64,000 nt of DNA from Owenweeksia sp965214115 (GCA_965214115.1 CBDCAU010000008.1:62001-126000), one strand, 5' to 3'; shown: positions 43,186 to 51,994, counted from the stretch's first letter. Notes: a model not told the origin generated them from the sequence alone. Numbers and translations: made by a program.

Positions 43186-43743
43186 GTGTTTCATACGGTC
43201 TTCAAATTTTTGCAGGACGAGCTGAACGCTTATATCAACTTGAAAACGAGCGCGGCGGATTCCGTTTCGATAACCCCTGTGGCGGACGCGGCCGGCGCGT
43301 TTTTGTTTGACAAAATCGGGCTGACGCTCATCAACATTCAAGAGGACCGCAGCACCCAACCGCTGCCGGAATACCACACGAATTCCGTCGGTACCTTGAC
43401 CAAATCCAACCCCAAAACGCGCGTCAATCTGACGCTTTTGCTTTCCGCCAATTTTGAAAACAACTACGACGAGGCGCTGAAACACATCGCGTTCATCATC
43501 ACTTTTTTTCAGGCGCGGCACGTGTTTTCGCCGCAGAGCCACCCCGCCTTGCCGGATGGCCTGGAAAAAATGGTGTGCGAAATGCAGTCGCTTTCGCTGG
43601 AACAGCAAAACAATATGTGGGCGGCGCTGGGTGCAAAGTACCGTCCGTCAGTGGTTTACAAATTGAGAATGCTGTTGCTGGAAGATGCGCTGCCGCTCGG
43701 CGCGGACATCCCCATCCGAGAAATCCAAGAAAATTACCAATGA
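43186..43743 (+). CDS. DUF4255 / Pvc16-like tail cap protein
   Basis: The 185 aa protein has a GTG start. The DUF4255 (Pvc16 N-terminal) domain is visible: the N-terminal helix FHTVFKFLQDELNAYINLKT, then LTLINIQEDRSTQPLPEYH, and VNLTLLLSANFENNYDEALK before the FFQARHVFSPQSHPALP segment. In PVC/Afp particles Pvc16/Afp16 terminates and caps the sheath-tube trunk. It is the first gene of the injection-system locus and overlaps the next gene by 4 bases (ATGA). PVC has the cap gene last, while many Bacteroidota loci place it first. Confidence 0.88.
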   Translation: MFHTVFKFLQDELNAYINLKTSAADSVSITPVADAAGAFLFDKIGLTLINIQEDRSTQPLPEYHTNSVGTLTKSNPKTRVNLTLLLSANFENNYDEALKHIAFIITFFQARHVFSPQSHPALPDGLEKMVCEMQSLSLEQQNNMWAALGAKYRPSVVYKLRMLLLEDALPLGADIPIREIQENYQ

Positions 43744-44759
43744 AAACGCGCTGGTACGACATCCTTTTTCGGCTCGAAGTGGCGCACGATTTTTATGAAA
43801 ACGGCGTGTCGAAAGACATCCGTTTTAGCCCGACTTCCGAAACGGCGCGCAAAATCGCGGGGCACGGCTATCTTTTGAAATATCAAAACGAAATGCCACT
43901 CCTGCTTTTTGAAGCCACGGACGATGCGCGCACGCCCAAATTGCCCATCAGTGGCGAGGCGGTTTTTGTTTTCTCGGGGAAATTGCGGAATTCTTATTTC
44001 TCGAATTTTACGCAGCTTCCCGCCAAGGAAAGCGGCCAAGTGTATTTGTATGATAATCTGAATAATAGCACGGAATTACAAGTCCAAACGGTTAAAATCA
44101 AGCCGTCGGTTTTTACTTTTTCATTCGAGACCAGCCGCGTGAATGTCGATTTGGAAATCACCGACCGCGACGGAAATATCATCTTCAATGAATCGCTCCA
44201 TTCCAGTTCGCGGAAGTTCAATGAGATTTTGAAATTGAATGGAATCCGCGGCTTGCACCGGATTACCGCCACCACCACGCAGGGCACGGAAATCGACGAA
44301 ATGATTTACGTTTCCGATGCACTTTTTAATGAAAAACCGTGGTGCATTGTAGAGATTTTTCAGAAGGGCGCGGAGCAGTTTGATTACTCGCAAGAGACTG
44401 TTTTTCAGATGGTTTTCCAATCGCAGCAAAAGCCTTGGCAGTATCATTTGAAACTGACCCAAGGTTACCAAAGCGCCACTTTTGTCATAGAGGATATGGA
44501 AAATTTTGGCGCGCCGCATTCGCATCCTTACGTGAAAATCGACTTTGCGGAAACCAGCGGCAACCAAACCTACGAAGCGGGCCAAACGGTGATTTTCCAA
44601 ACGGAAAACGGCGGCAACCCGCAGGAAATCCCATTTTATGAAAAACCCAAAAAAGATTTGCAACTGACCATCAGCAACGGCAGCGGCGACACGGTGATTC
44701 GGCCGCTGCCGGTGCCGAGCGCGGAGGGGCTGCGGCAGGAGGTTTATATGAATTTGTAG
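43740..44759 (+). CDS. Unknown protein coupled to the DUF4255 gene
   Basis: The ATG at 43740 overlaps the preceding stop (ATGA), so the 339 aa product is translationally coupled to the cap protein. It begins MKTRWYDILFRLEVAHDFYE and is beta-rich throughout (YLYDNLNNSTELQVQTVKIK, FSFETSRVNVDLEITDRDGN, SATFVIEDMENFGAPHSH). It has no signal peptide, membrane segment or catalytic motif. I do not recognise a named family. Its location makes it a candidate structural or assembly component specific to Bacteroidota-type systems, for example a trunk-end or collar protein. It ends in the repeat starting at 44758. Confidence 0.7.
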   Translation: MKTRWYDILFRLEVAHDFYENGVSKDIRFSPTSETARKIAGHGYLLKYQNEMPLLLFEATDDARTPKLPISGEAVFVFSGKLRNSYFSNFTQLPAKESGQVYLYDNLNNSTELQVQTVKIKPSVFTFSFETSRVNVDLEITDRDGNIIFNESLHSSSRKFNEILKLNGIRGLHRITATTTQGTEIDEMIYVSDALFNEKPWCIVEIFQKGAEQFDYSQETVFQMVFQSQQKPWQYHLKLTQGYQSATFVIEDMENFGAPHSHPYVKIDFAETSGNQTYEAGQTVIFQTENGGNPQEIPFYEKPKKDLQLTISNGSGDTVIRPLPVPSAEGLRQEVYMNL

Positions 44760-44880
44760 GCCCCCTAAATCCCCCAAAGGGGGGATAGGCACACGGGCGT
44801 GAGAAGAGTGCGTAAAAAGTATATACGAGAGATTTTCCGCTCCAGCAATCCCGCACTTGCGGGAGGAATGGGGGCTAACC
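44758..44880. repeat. Junction repeat between the 339 aa gene and the sheath gene
   Basis: It begins GGCCCCCTAAATCCCCCAAA and ends AATCCCGCACTTGCGGGAGG with a GGGGGCTAACC tail. It can fold on itself, because AGCCCCC-type and GGGGGCT-type ends face each other. The same ends flank the repeats at 46896, 47937, 52040, 52240 and 59057. Confidence 0.7.
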
Positions 44881-44931
44881 AAGAACTAACAACTAAGAAC
44901 CGAGAACTTTTAAACTTTAAATCAAAACAAG

Positions 44932-46885
44932 ATGAACTACAAATCACCCGGCGTTTATATCGAAGAAATCCCCACGCTGCCCGCCTCGGTGGCGCAGGTG
45001 GAAACGGCCATTCCGGCTTTTATCGGCTATACGGAAAAAACGGCACACAACGGCAAGGACCTGCGGCACGAAGCCGTGGCCATCCGCTCGCTGGTGGAAT
45101 ACGAGGAAATTTTCGGCTACGGGCCAAACTTGGAAATCACCAACGTGGAGGTGGACGGGACTTATACGGTTGTACCGCCCGTTACTATGGAAACCTCCAG
45201 TTACCTCTATGATAGTTTAAAACTCTTCTTTGCCAATGGGGGCGGAAAATGCTACATCTTTAGCTGTGGACAATACGGCGCGGCTCCCGAACTGCAACAT
45301 TTCACGGACAGTTTGAATAAACTCAAAAAGGAAGACGAACCTACGCTGATAGTCTTTCCGGACGCCATCGGACTGGATACCCCTGCCGATTTCTATCAGT
45401 TGCAAAAAGAAGCCCTTAAACAAGCCGCCGACTTAGGCGACCGCTTTGTGATTATGGACTTGCTGGAATCGGACTGGCAAGGTGAGGAGTTCCGAAACAG
45501 CATCGGAACGAGCCACCTGAAGTACGGGTCGGCTTATACGCCTTACCTGAAAAGCTCTTTTCCAAAAAGGGTGCGCTACCGTGATTTTTACGGAACAGGT
45601 TTTCAAAAAAGGGGGCGCGAGCGCCATCGACCTAAAAGAACGTACGGATGACCCTGCGACGAAAGACAATTTCCGGCTGTTGGATCGGCTTATCGCAGAT
45701 GATGGGCTGATGGATGGCGAATTCAGCGGTCATAAACTAAAAGAAAAGCACGGAATCAGCATAGCCGACATCAATAGTGGGGCAACTACCGGCAAAAGCC
45801 AAACAATGCTGGAAAACCTTTATGATGCGCTAAAAAGGATGGGAGAAATTGCGAGCCAAGATTTGAACACTATCGGTTTGACAGAAAAAACAGCTGACCA
45901 AAACAACAACCTTTCGGAGAAGGCCACGATGCTTATCAATGATATTGAAAGTGTTGTGATATCGCTCAACAAGCTGAACCACGAAGCAGGGGAAGAAATC
46001 ACGGATTCCTCGGGATCCGTGCTTCAATCATCAGGTATTGATTGGACTTCGCTCCCTTGGAGCACACACGGTATCGAAGAAAAGCCGAGTTATACTGGCG
46101 AGGAGGAATTGGACGGCCTGAGCAACAACGAGAAAAGAAACCAACAACTGCTAAGTAAGGTCAAACCCCTCGCCCAATCCATCATCATCGCCTATCAAGA
46201 ATTGGAAGCCGCGGCCAAGTTGATAGAAGACAGCTTAGAGAAAGAAATTTTTGACAATGTGCCTGGGGTCAACAACATCCAAAAGGCCATCTCCAAAAGC
46301 CTGACCAAAATGCCGCCCAGCGGCGCCATTGCCGGGATATATGCTTATGTGGACCGCACCCGCGGCGTGTGGAAAGCCCCCGCCAACGTGAGCCTTAGCG
46401 GGGTGGCTGGCCTTACCCAAAAAATAACCCAAGAGGAGCAAGGCGAACTGAATATCGACCCCACCGCCGGAAAATCCATCAACGCCATCCGCGCCTTCAC
46501 CGGTAAGGGAATCTTGGTGTGGGGTGCGCGCACCTTGGCGGGCAACGACAACGAATGGAAATACATCCCCGTGCGGCGCTTATATAATATGGTGGAAGAA
46601 TCCCTGCAAAAGGCGACGAGCTGGGTAGTATTTGAACCGAATACGGCCAACACTTGGATTCGCCTGAAAGCACAGGCCGAAAACTTTTTGAACCGCCTGT
46701 GGCGCGACGGCGCGCTGGCCGGGGCCACCCCCGAAGATGCTTTTTTCGTAAACGTTGGCCTCGGCACTACGATGACGGCGGTGGACATCCTCGAAGGCCG
46801 CTTGATTGTGGAAATCGGAATGGCGGCGGTGCGGCCGGCGGAGTTTATTATTCTGAGGTTTTCGCATAAGCTGCAGGAGTCGTAA
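44932..46885 (+). CDS. Contractile sheath protein (Pvc2-4/gp18-like), carrying a +1 frameshift near 45590
   Basis: The N-terminal part starts MNYKSPGVYIEEIPTLPASV, the classic sheath opening, and continues (FIGYTEKTAHNGKDLRHEAV, SSYLYDSLKLFFANGGGKCY, LIVFPDAIGLD) in one frame up to a stop at 45651. The C-terminal part, in the next frame from about 45551 to 46885, carries the conserved sheath end: APANVSLSGVAGLTQKITQE, NAIRAFTGKGILVWGARTLA, WKYIPVRRLYNMVEESLQKA. One surplus base within 45551-45651 explains it. Removing one T from GATTTTTACGG gives RDFTEQVFKKGG. The CAAAAAAGGGGGC run is a second candidate. Without the shift the protein would be 650 aa, large for a sheath because of a helical insert at about 250-400. 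It is the only sheath gene, whereas PVC has three. Confidence 0.85.
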
Positions 46886-46895
46886 CACAAACGCA

Positions 46896-46998
46896 AGCCC
46901 CCCAACCCCCAAAAGGGGGGCGAAACGCACTCCCGTGATAGCATTTCAAAAACGAGTGTGTAGCTAAAGTCCCCCTTTGGGGGATTTAGGGGGCTACC
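46896..46998. repeat. Junction repeat after the sheath gene
   Basis: The left arm AAGCCCCCCAACCCCCAAAA and the right arm CCCTTTGGGGGATTTAGGGG are imperfect reverse complements. Each arm also contains a CCCCCAAAGGGGG-like palindrome. Confidence 0.75.
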
Positions 46999-47044
46999 GA
47001 CAACCAAGAACTGACAACTTTATAAACTTTTAAACTAAATTAAA

Positions 47045-47476
47045 ATGGCAAATTATCCCTTACCCGTCTTTCATTTCCAAGTGGATTGGGGCGGTGTGTC
47101 GCTCGGTTTTTCCGAAGTATCGGGGCTGAGCGTGGAAACCCAAATGATTGAATACCGCGATGGCGCAAGCCCCGTGTATTCCACTTTGAAAATGCCCGGC
47201 TTGCAGAAGTACGGCAACATCACCCTGAAGCGCGGCGTGGTGGCGACTAACAATGAGTATTTTGAATGGTGGAACACCGTGCAGCTCAACACCATCGAGC
47301 GGCGCGACATCACCATCAGTTTGCTCAACGAAGAGCACGAGCCGGTGATGGTGTGGAAAGTGCGCAACGCGTGGCCCAGCAAAGTGGATAGCCCCGGCCT
47401 AAAAGCCGACGGCAACGAAGTGGCCATCGAATCCATCGAGCTGGTACACGAAGGGCTGACCATTGAAACCGTTTAA
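47045..47476 (+). CDS. Tail tube protein (gp19/Pvc1-like), first copy
   Basis: The 143 aa protein is a T4 gp19-type inner tube subunit that stacks as hexameric rings inside the sheath. It shows the family pattern YPLPVFHFQVDWGG, GFSEVSGLSVETQMIEYRDG, MPGLQKYGNITLKRGVV and RDITISLLNEEHEPVMVWKV. The end is IESIELVHEGLTIETV. Length is typical. It is followed 2 bases later by a second tube gene, as in PVC where Pvc1 and Pvc5 differ. Confidence 0.95.
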   Translation: MANYPLPVFHFQVDWGGVSLGFSEVSGLSVETQMIEYRDGASPVYSTLKMPGLQKYGNITLKRGVVATNNEYFEWWNTVQLNTIERRDITISLLNEEHEPVMVWKVRNAWPSKVDSPGLKADGNEVAIESIELVHEGLTIETV

Positions 47477-47478
47477 AA

Positions 47479-47946
47479 ATGGCGGCTTACCCAGCGGTCG
47501 GTTTCCACTTTGTGGTGCACATCGAAGTGGGCGGGGCCACGGCCACCGACACCCGATTTCAAGAAGTGCGCGGCATTTCGCAGGAACTGCAAGTGAAGGA
47601 GGTGAAGGAAGGCGGCGAAAACCGTTTTTCCCACAAACTCCCCACCCGCGCCAGCTACCCCAATTTGGTGTTGAAGCGCGGCCTGTTCACGGATTCCGGC
47701 GTCATCGAATGGGTGCGCAAGGCCATTGAAGATATGGACATCGAGCCGGCCTCGGTTTCCATCTCCTTGATGAACGAAGAACACGAACCGCTGCACACTT
47801 ACAATTTTGTGAATTGCTGGCCGACAAAGTGGGAAGTGTCCGAGTTTAATGCGGAAGAAAGCAAAGCGGCGGTGGAGACGCTGGAGTTGGCGTATCAATA
47901 TTTTAAGGTGGAGGGTGGGGGGGGCGACTTAGGGCTGGCCCCCTAA
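47479..47946 (+). CDS. Tail tube protein (gp19/Pvc5-like), second copy
   Basis: The 155 aa protein is a divergent paralogue of the preceding tube: FHFVVHIEVGGATATDTRFQ, FQEVRGISQELQVKEVKEGG, LPTRASYPNLVLKRGLF and LMNEEHEPLHTYNFVNCWP. In Afp/PVC the second tube protein forms the ring nearest the baseplate and adapts it to the spike, and the same role is likely here. The C-terminal GGGGDLGLAP is encoded by the start of the intergenic repeat at 47937, so the last residues are probably not native. Confidence 0.92.
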   Translation: MAAYPAVGFHFVVHIEVGGATATDTRFQEVRGISQELQVKEVKEGGENRFSHKLPTRASYPNLVLKRGLFTDSGVIEWVRKAIEDMDIEPASVSISLMNEEHEPLHTYNFVNCWPTKWEVSEFNAEESKAAVETLELAYQYFKVEGGGGDLGLAP

Positions 47947-48152
47947 ATCCCCCTGAGGGGGACCTGAGCTTCAAGCCCCCCAATCCCGCACGTGCGGGAG
48001 GCTAAGCACACCAGCGTGGAACGATTGCGTGAAAAAGCATTGTGGATTTTACACTTTGGGATTTTCCAAAAAGTAGAAATCAAGTGTAGGCCCAAAGTCC
48101 CCCTTTGCCGTGCATCGTTGCTGATACGGCACACGGTGGGGGATTTAGGGGG
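47937..48152. repeat. Junction repeat after the tube genes, with internal insertion
   Basis: The left end GGCCCCCTAAATCCCCCTGA faces the right end GGGGATTTAGGGGGCTA. In the right arm, the usual CCCCCTTTGGGGG is split by about 36 bases (48108-48140) containing a CCGTG...CACGG pair. Confidence 0.7.
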
Positions 48153-48187
48153 CTAACACGAAACCCGAAACCTGAAACAAAAAAAAA

Positions 48188-48367
48188 ATGCCCATCGAAA
48201 TCCGAGAAATGATTATCCGCGCCGACGTGCGCGAAAATTGCGGCCCGCACCAAAACGGCGCGGCACAAAACAGCCAATCCCGTTCTGGCGGAAACGACCG
48301 CGAGGCCATCGTACAGGAAGCCGTGGACCGCGTGATGGATATTTTAAAACGAAAAGCCGCACACTGA
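48188..48367 (+). CDS. DUF5908 small protein (Pvc6 position)
   Basis: The 59 aa protein begins MPIEIREMIIRADVRENCGP and ends with the helix QEAVDRVMDILKRKAAH, the pattern of DUF5908 proteins, which are found only in injection-system loci of this kind. A variable polar linker joins the two ends. It occupies the place of Pvc6/Afp6, a short protein of unclear role before the LysM gene. Its stop is one base before the next ATG, so the two are translated together. Confidence 0.88.
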   Translation: MPIEIREMIIRADVRENCGPHQNGAAQNSQSRSGGNDREAIVQEAVDRVMDILKRKAAH

Positions 48368-48368
48368 A

Positions 48369-49034
48369 ATGCTGAACAAGCTCACCATTGTTTCTTTTGC
48401 GAACCCGAAGTACGAAATGGGCGGCCCGTCCGTGGGCTTGTACATCGCGATGTTCAATCCCGAAAATTTTTCGGTGAGCCACCAAGTCAATTACAACAGC
48501 GATCAGGCTTCCGGCACCACGGGCAGCAACCACAAATTTGAGAATATCTGCTCGCGGCAATATTCGTTTGATTTTTTGATAGATGGAACGGGCGCATCCG
48601 GCAGCAAGCGCGAAGTGTTTGCCGACATCGAACTTTTTAAGCACACGGTGGGGTTTAATGGTAAAATCCACCGTCCGAATTATCTGACGCTGGTTTGGGG
48701 CACGTTCATCGTGAAGGCCGTCCTCACCAATATGCAGGTGAAATACGAGATGTTCCGGCCGAACGGGCTGCCGTTGCGCGCCACCATTTCGGCGACTTTT
48801 CAGGCGCAATCGGAAACCTTGCTGGAAGCGCTCATCAACAACATCACCTCGCCCGACCTTACCCACCAGCGCACGGTGGAAGAAGGCCAAACCTTGCCAC
48901 TGATGGCGCACGAAATTTACCGCGACCCGCGCCATTACATCGAAGTGGCGCGCGCCAACGACCTCGACAGTTTCCGCCAATTGGACAGCGGCCAAGAACT
49001 GCAATTTCCACCCATCGATAAAACCACCCGCTGA
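48369..49034 (+). CDS. CIS tube-adaptor protein with LysM domain (Pvc7-like)
   Basis: The 221 aa protein has an N-terminal CIS-tube domain (VGLYIAMFNPENFSVSHQVN, YSFDFLIDGTGASGSKREVF, YLTLVWGTFIVKAVLTNMQV). The C-terminal LysM-like part (EGQTLPLMAHEIYRDPRHYI, then EVARANDLDSFRQLDSGQEL, QFPP) is common at the baseplate hub, where gp53/Pvc7 links tube to spike. It is flanked by DUF5908 (1 base) and the spike gene (1-base overlap, TGATG), the same order as Pvc6-7-8. Confidence 0.93.
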   Translation: MLNKLTIVSFANPKYEMGGPSVGLYIAMFNPENFSVSHQVNYNSDQASGTTGSNHKFENICSRQYSFDFLIDGTGASGSKREVFADIELFKHTVGFNGKIHRPNYLTLVWGTFIVKAVLTNMQVKYEMFRPNGLPLRATISATFQAQSETLLEALINNITSPDLTHQRTVEEGQTLPLMAHEIYRDPRHYIEVARANDLDSFRQLDSGQELQFPPIDKTTR

Positions 49035-50779
49035 TGCCGCTCCTGCCCACATTCGATACCGTCCATTCCGATTTGGTCACCTTCACGGTGATGATTGGCG
49101 GCGAGGCGCTGCCGCCCACGGTGCAGGTAAAATCTATTACCATTAACCGCGAAGTCAACCGGATTCCCTACGCGGTTTTGCAGATTTTGGACGGCGACCC
49201 CGCCGAGCAAACTTTCGAGGCGAGTAGTTCCGATTTTTTCCTTGCGGGAAATGACATCGAAATTCAAGTCGGATTTCATTCGGAAGAAGACACGGTTTTC
49301 AAGGGAATGGTCATCGGCCAATCCTTAAAAATAAAGCGCGGCCGCAGTGCCATTCTCGAAGTGGAATGCAAGCACAAGGCAATTAAAATGACCACCACGC
49401 CGCGTTCCACTTTTTATAAAGAGATGTCGGATTCCGATATTTTTTCGGAGATTTTATCTAAATATTCCCTTGGCGGGGATGTGGCCGAAACTTCGGTCAT
49501 CCATAAAGAAATGGTGCAATGGCAGACCACCGATTGGGATTTTTTGGTGCGGCGCGCCGAAGCCAACGGTTTGGTGGTGATTTGCACGGACGACGGCGTT
49601 TCCGTCCAAAATCCCGCCGAAGCGGAAAACAGCGAGGCGGAATTTGCCTACGGCCGGACTCTGTATGAATTTGAAGGCGAAATGGACGCGCGCCACCAAC
49701 TGGCTGGCGCGGTTTCGGAAGCGTGGGATTTTGCCAATCAAGAAATCATCGAAGAAGAAGCGGACGAACCCGCTACTGCCTCGGCGGGCGATTTGAGCGG
49801 CGCAGAAATCGCGGAAAGTTTGGGCAGCGACCCTTACGAACTGAGCCATTCCGGTGCGGTGGAATCCCAAGAGTTGCAAGCGTGGGCGGATGCGAAATTG
49901 CTGCGCAGCCGATTGGCGAAAATCTGCGGACGCGCGCGGGTGGAAGGCACGCCCCACGTTTCGGTGGGCCAGCTCATTTCCTTGGCGGGATTGGGCGAGC
50001 GGTTCAACGGCGAGCATTTCGTCAGCGGCATCCGCCACGATATTTCCAATGGAAATTGGTTTACCGATATTCAAATCGGGCTGTCGCCAAATCATTTTCA
50101 AAACCTTTTTTCTAAAAATGAAAAACCCGCCGAAAAACTGTTGCCCACGCTGAACGGATTGCAAATCGGCACGGTGAGCCAACTGGAAAGCGACCCCGAC
50201 GGCGAAGACCGGATTCTCATCAAAATTCCCGTGGTGGATGCCGAGGACGAAGGCATTTGGGCCCGCACCGCCTTGCTGGACGCGGGCGATAATCGCGGCA
50301 CTTTTTTCCGCCCCGAAATCGGCGATGAGGTGATTGTGGGGTTCATCAACGACGACCCGCGCGACGCGGTGGTGCTGGGCGCGCTGCACAGTTCAGCCAA
50401 GCCTGCCCCCGTTTCCGCTACTGACGACAACCACCTGAAAGGCATTTACACCCGCTCGGAAATGAAACTGGAATTTGACGACGACAAATCCTCCATCACG
50501 CTGAAAACGCCGCGCGGCAACACTTTGGTGCTGGATGACAATGCCGGAAATATTTTGCTGAAAGATTCCAACGGAAACAAAATTGAGATGACCTCCTCCG
50601 GCATCGTCATCAAAAGTGCTGGTTCCTTGGATTTGAAGGCCGCCACGGATTTCAACCTTGAAGGCGTAAACGTGACCCAACAAGCACGAGTAGATTTCAA
50701 GGCTAAAGGCGGTGTCAATGCGGAATTGAGCGCGAATGTGCAGACGGTGGTGAAGGGGGCGATGGTATTGATAAATTGA
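49034..50779 (+). CDS. VgrG-like central spike protein (Pvc8-like)
   Basis: The 581 aa protein is a fused gp27/gp5-type spike. The gp27-like hub is residues about 1-370 (KSITINREVNRIPYAVLQIL, VFKGMVIGQSLKIKRGRSAI, DWDFLVRRAEANGLVVICTD). An acidic insert EEEADEPATASAGDLSG lies near 240-256. The OB domain follows (GTVSQLESDPDGEDRILIKI, TALLDAGDNRGTFFRPEIGD, VIVGFINDDPRDAVVLGALH), then a beta-helix needle (EFDDDKSSITLKTPRGNTL onward). No C-terminal effector domain is present. It makes the trimeric spike on which the PAAR tip sits. Confidence 0.95.
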   Translation: MPLLPTFDTVHSDLVTFTVMIGGEALPPTVQVKSITINREVNRIPYAVLQILDGDPAEQTFEASSSDFFLAGNDIEIQVGFHSEEDTVFKGMVIGQSLKIKRGRSAILEVECKHKAIKMTTTPRSTFYKEMSDSDIFSEILSKYSLGGDVAETSVIHKEMVQWQTTDWDFLVRRAEANGLVVICTDDGVSVQNPAEAENSEAEFAYGRTLYEFEGEMDARHQLAGAVSEAWDFANQEIIEEEADEPATASAGDLSGAEIAESLGSDPYELSHSGAVESQELQAWADAKLLRSRLAKICGRARVEGTPHVSVGQLISLAGLGERFNGEHFVSGIRHDISNGNWFTDIQIGLSPNHFQNLFSKNEKPAEKLLPTLNGLQIGTVSQLESDPDGEDRILIKIPVVDAEDEGIWARTALLDAGDNRGTFFRPEIGDEVIVGFINDDPRDAVVLGALHSSAKPAPVSATDDNHLKGIYTRSEMKLEFDDDKSSITLKTPRGNTLVLDDNAGNILLKDSNGNKIEMTSSGIVIKSAGSLDLKAATDFNLEGVNVTQQARVDFKAKGGVNAELSANVQTVVKGAMVLIN

Positions 50780-50784
50780 GGAAA

Positions 50785-51137
50785 GTCGACAGTCCACGGA
50801 CGACGGTCGACGGCCTGTGCGGGATGAGCTGACCTGTTAGCGTCTCCGACCTAACAGCGTCAGAAGAATAGCGAATAGGTAATAATGAATAGTAAAAGTT
50901 GAAAAGCCAACAGTCCACAGACGACGGTCGACAAGCTGTGCGTGATAAGTGTTTCGCACAAAGTTTACCCAAACAGGCTGTGGACTATGGACTATCGACC
51001 GTCGACTAAAAAGAAATTATGATAACTGAAAAGCCAACAGACTACGGCCTACAGACCACAGTCTGCGTACGAGAATACTGCGCAGCAATTTTCCACACAG
51101 GCTGTGGTCTGTCGACTATCGACCGTGGACTAATAAT
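50785..51137. repeat. Repeated stem-loop elements before the PAAR gene
   Basis: The stretch between spike and PAAR genes is made of alternating arms. ACAGTCCAC...GGTCGAC (50786, 50903) and ACAGACTACGG...CACAGTC (51034) face CAGGCTGTGGACTATGGACT (50971) and CAGGCTGTGGTCTGTCGACT (51096). Arms of each pair are reverse complements although different pairs have diverged. 50835-50870 adds a CTGTTAG...CTAACAG hairpin. No gene is supported here. Confidence 0.7.
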
Positions 51138-51143
51138 AACAAA

Positions 51144-51431
51144 ATGAGCAAACCCGCCGCCCGAATAGGAGATCTTCACATCTGCCCGCTCACCTCGCCC
51201 AACCCCCACGTGGGAGGGCCGGTAATTGCGGGCGCAGTAACGGTGCTGATTGGAAAAATGCCCGCTGCCCGGATGGGGGATTTGTGCATTTGCGCCGGCC
51301 CGCCAGATACCATTGCAACGGGTTCGGGTACGGTGCTGATTGGTGGGATGCCCGCCGCGCGGCTGGGCGACACCACGGTGCACGGCGGCAGTATTGTGAT
51401 GGGAGAATTTACGGTGTTGATAGGTGGATGA
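51144..51431 (+). CDS. PAAR-domain spike tip protein (Pvc10-like)
   Basis: The 95 aa protein shows the PAAR repeats MSKPAARIGDLHICP, GKMPAARMGDLCICAG and GGMPAARLGDTTVHGGSIV, with the His/Cys residues that hold the tip zinc ion. The single-domain protein, without an effector extension, sharpens the VgrG-like spike. In PVC the PAAR gene comes after gp25. Here it precedes it. It is isolated from neighbours by stem-loop repeats on both sides. Confidence 0.94.
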   Translation: MSKPAARIGDLHICPLTSPNPHVGGPVIAGAVTVLIGKMPAARMGDLCICAGPPDTIATGSGTVLIGGMPAARLGDTTVHGGSIVMGEFTVLIGG

Positions 51432-51571
51432 AGAAGTCGACAGCTAACAGTCGACGGTCGACAGCCTGTGCGCGGGATTTGCGCGCTGGGAAAGTCCCCC
51501 TTTGGGGGATTTAGGGGGCTTTATCCACGCAGGCTGTGGACTATGGACTGCCGACCGTCGACTATTTAAAA
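51432..51571. repeat. Stem-loop and CCCCCTTTGGGGG repeats after the PAAR gene
   Basis: AAGTCGACAGCTAACAGTCG (51431) faces CAGGCTGTGGACTATGGACT (51530), the same pair type as before the PAAR gene. Between them lies a half junction element, AAAGTCCCCCTTTGGGGGAT, at 51492. Confidence 0.7.
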
Positions 51572-51580
51572 ATAAACAAA

Positions 51581-51994
51581 ATGGAAAAACAAAACTTCCT
51601 CGGCACGGGCTGGAATTTCCCGCCCACTTTCGGCAATGGCGGCCGCACGGTGAAAATGACCTCCGAGGTGGAGGACATCAAAAAGAACTTGGAAATCTTG
51701 CTTTCGACCACGCCCAGCGAGCGCGTGATGCAGCCTACCTACGGTTGCAACCTCGAAAAACTCCTCTTCGAGCCGCTCGACCAAAACCTGAAAACCTATA
51801 TGGCCGACCTGATAAAAACCGCCATTTTATACCACGAGCCGCGCATCGACGTGCATTCCGTGCAGCTCGAAAAAACCCGCGAAGTGGAAGGCGTGATTCA
51901 CATCGAAGTGAGCTTCACCGTGCGCACCACCAACTCGCGCTACAATTTTGTGTACCCGTTTTATACGAATGAAGCGGATTTGAGATTGACTTAA
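51581..51994 (+). CDS. GPW/gp25-family baseplate wedge protein (Pvc9-like)
   Basis: The 137 aa protein starts at ATG 51581. The longer frame reads through repeat sequence. The gp25 pattern is clear: FLGTGWNFPPTFGNGGRTVK, EDIKKNLEILLSTTPSERVM (the ERVM/ERxMxPxxG hallmark followed by QPTYGCNLEKLLFEPLD), and a C-terminal VSFTVRTTNSRYNFVYPFY. It forms the lysozyme-like wedge that docks the sheath to the baseplate. Its last codons (EADLRLT-stop) are included in a 197 bp tandem duplication. Confidence 0.95.
   Translation: MEKQNFLGTGWNFPPTFGNGGRTVKMTSEVEDIKKNLEILLSTTPSERVMQPTYGCNLEKLLFEPLDQNLKTYMADLIKTAILYHEPRIDVHSVQLEKTREVEGVIHIEVSFTVRTTNSRYNFVYPFYTNEADLRLT

Noticed and set aside
45551..45651. Calling the sheath split a proven programmed frameshift
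   Set aside because: The homopolymers fit slippage, but sheath genes are not known to use programmed shifts, and a sequencing or assembly error is at least as likely. Reported as an open finding instead.
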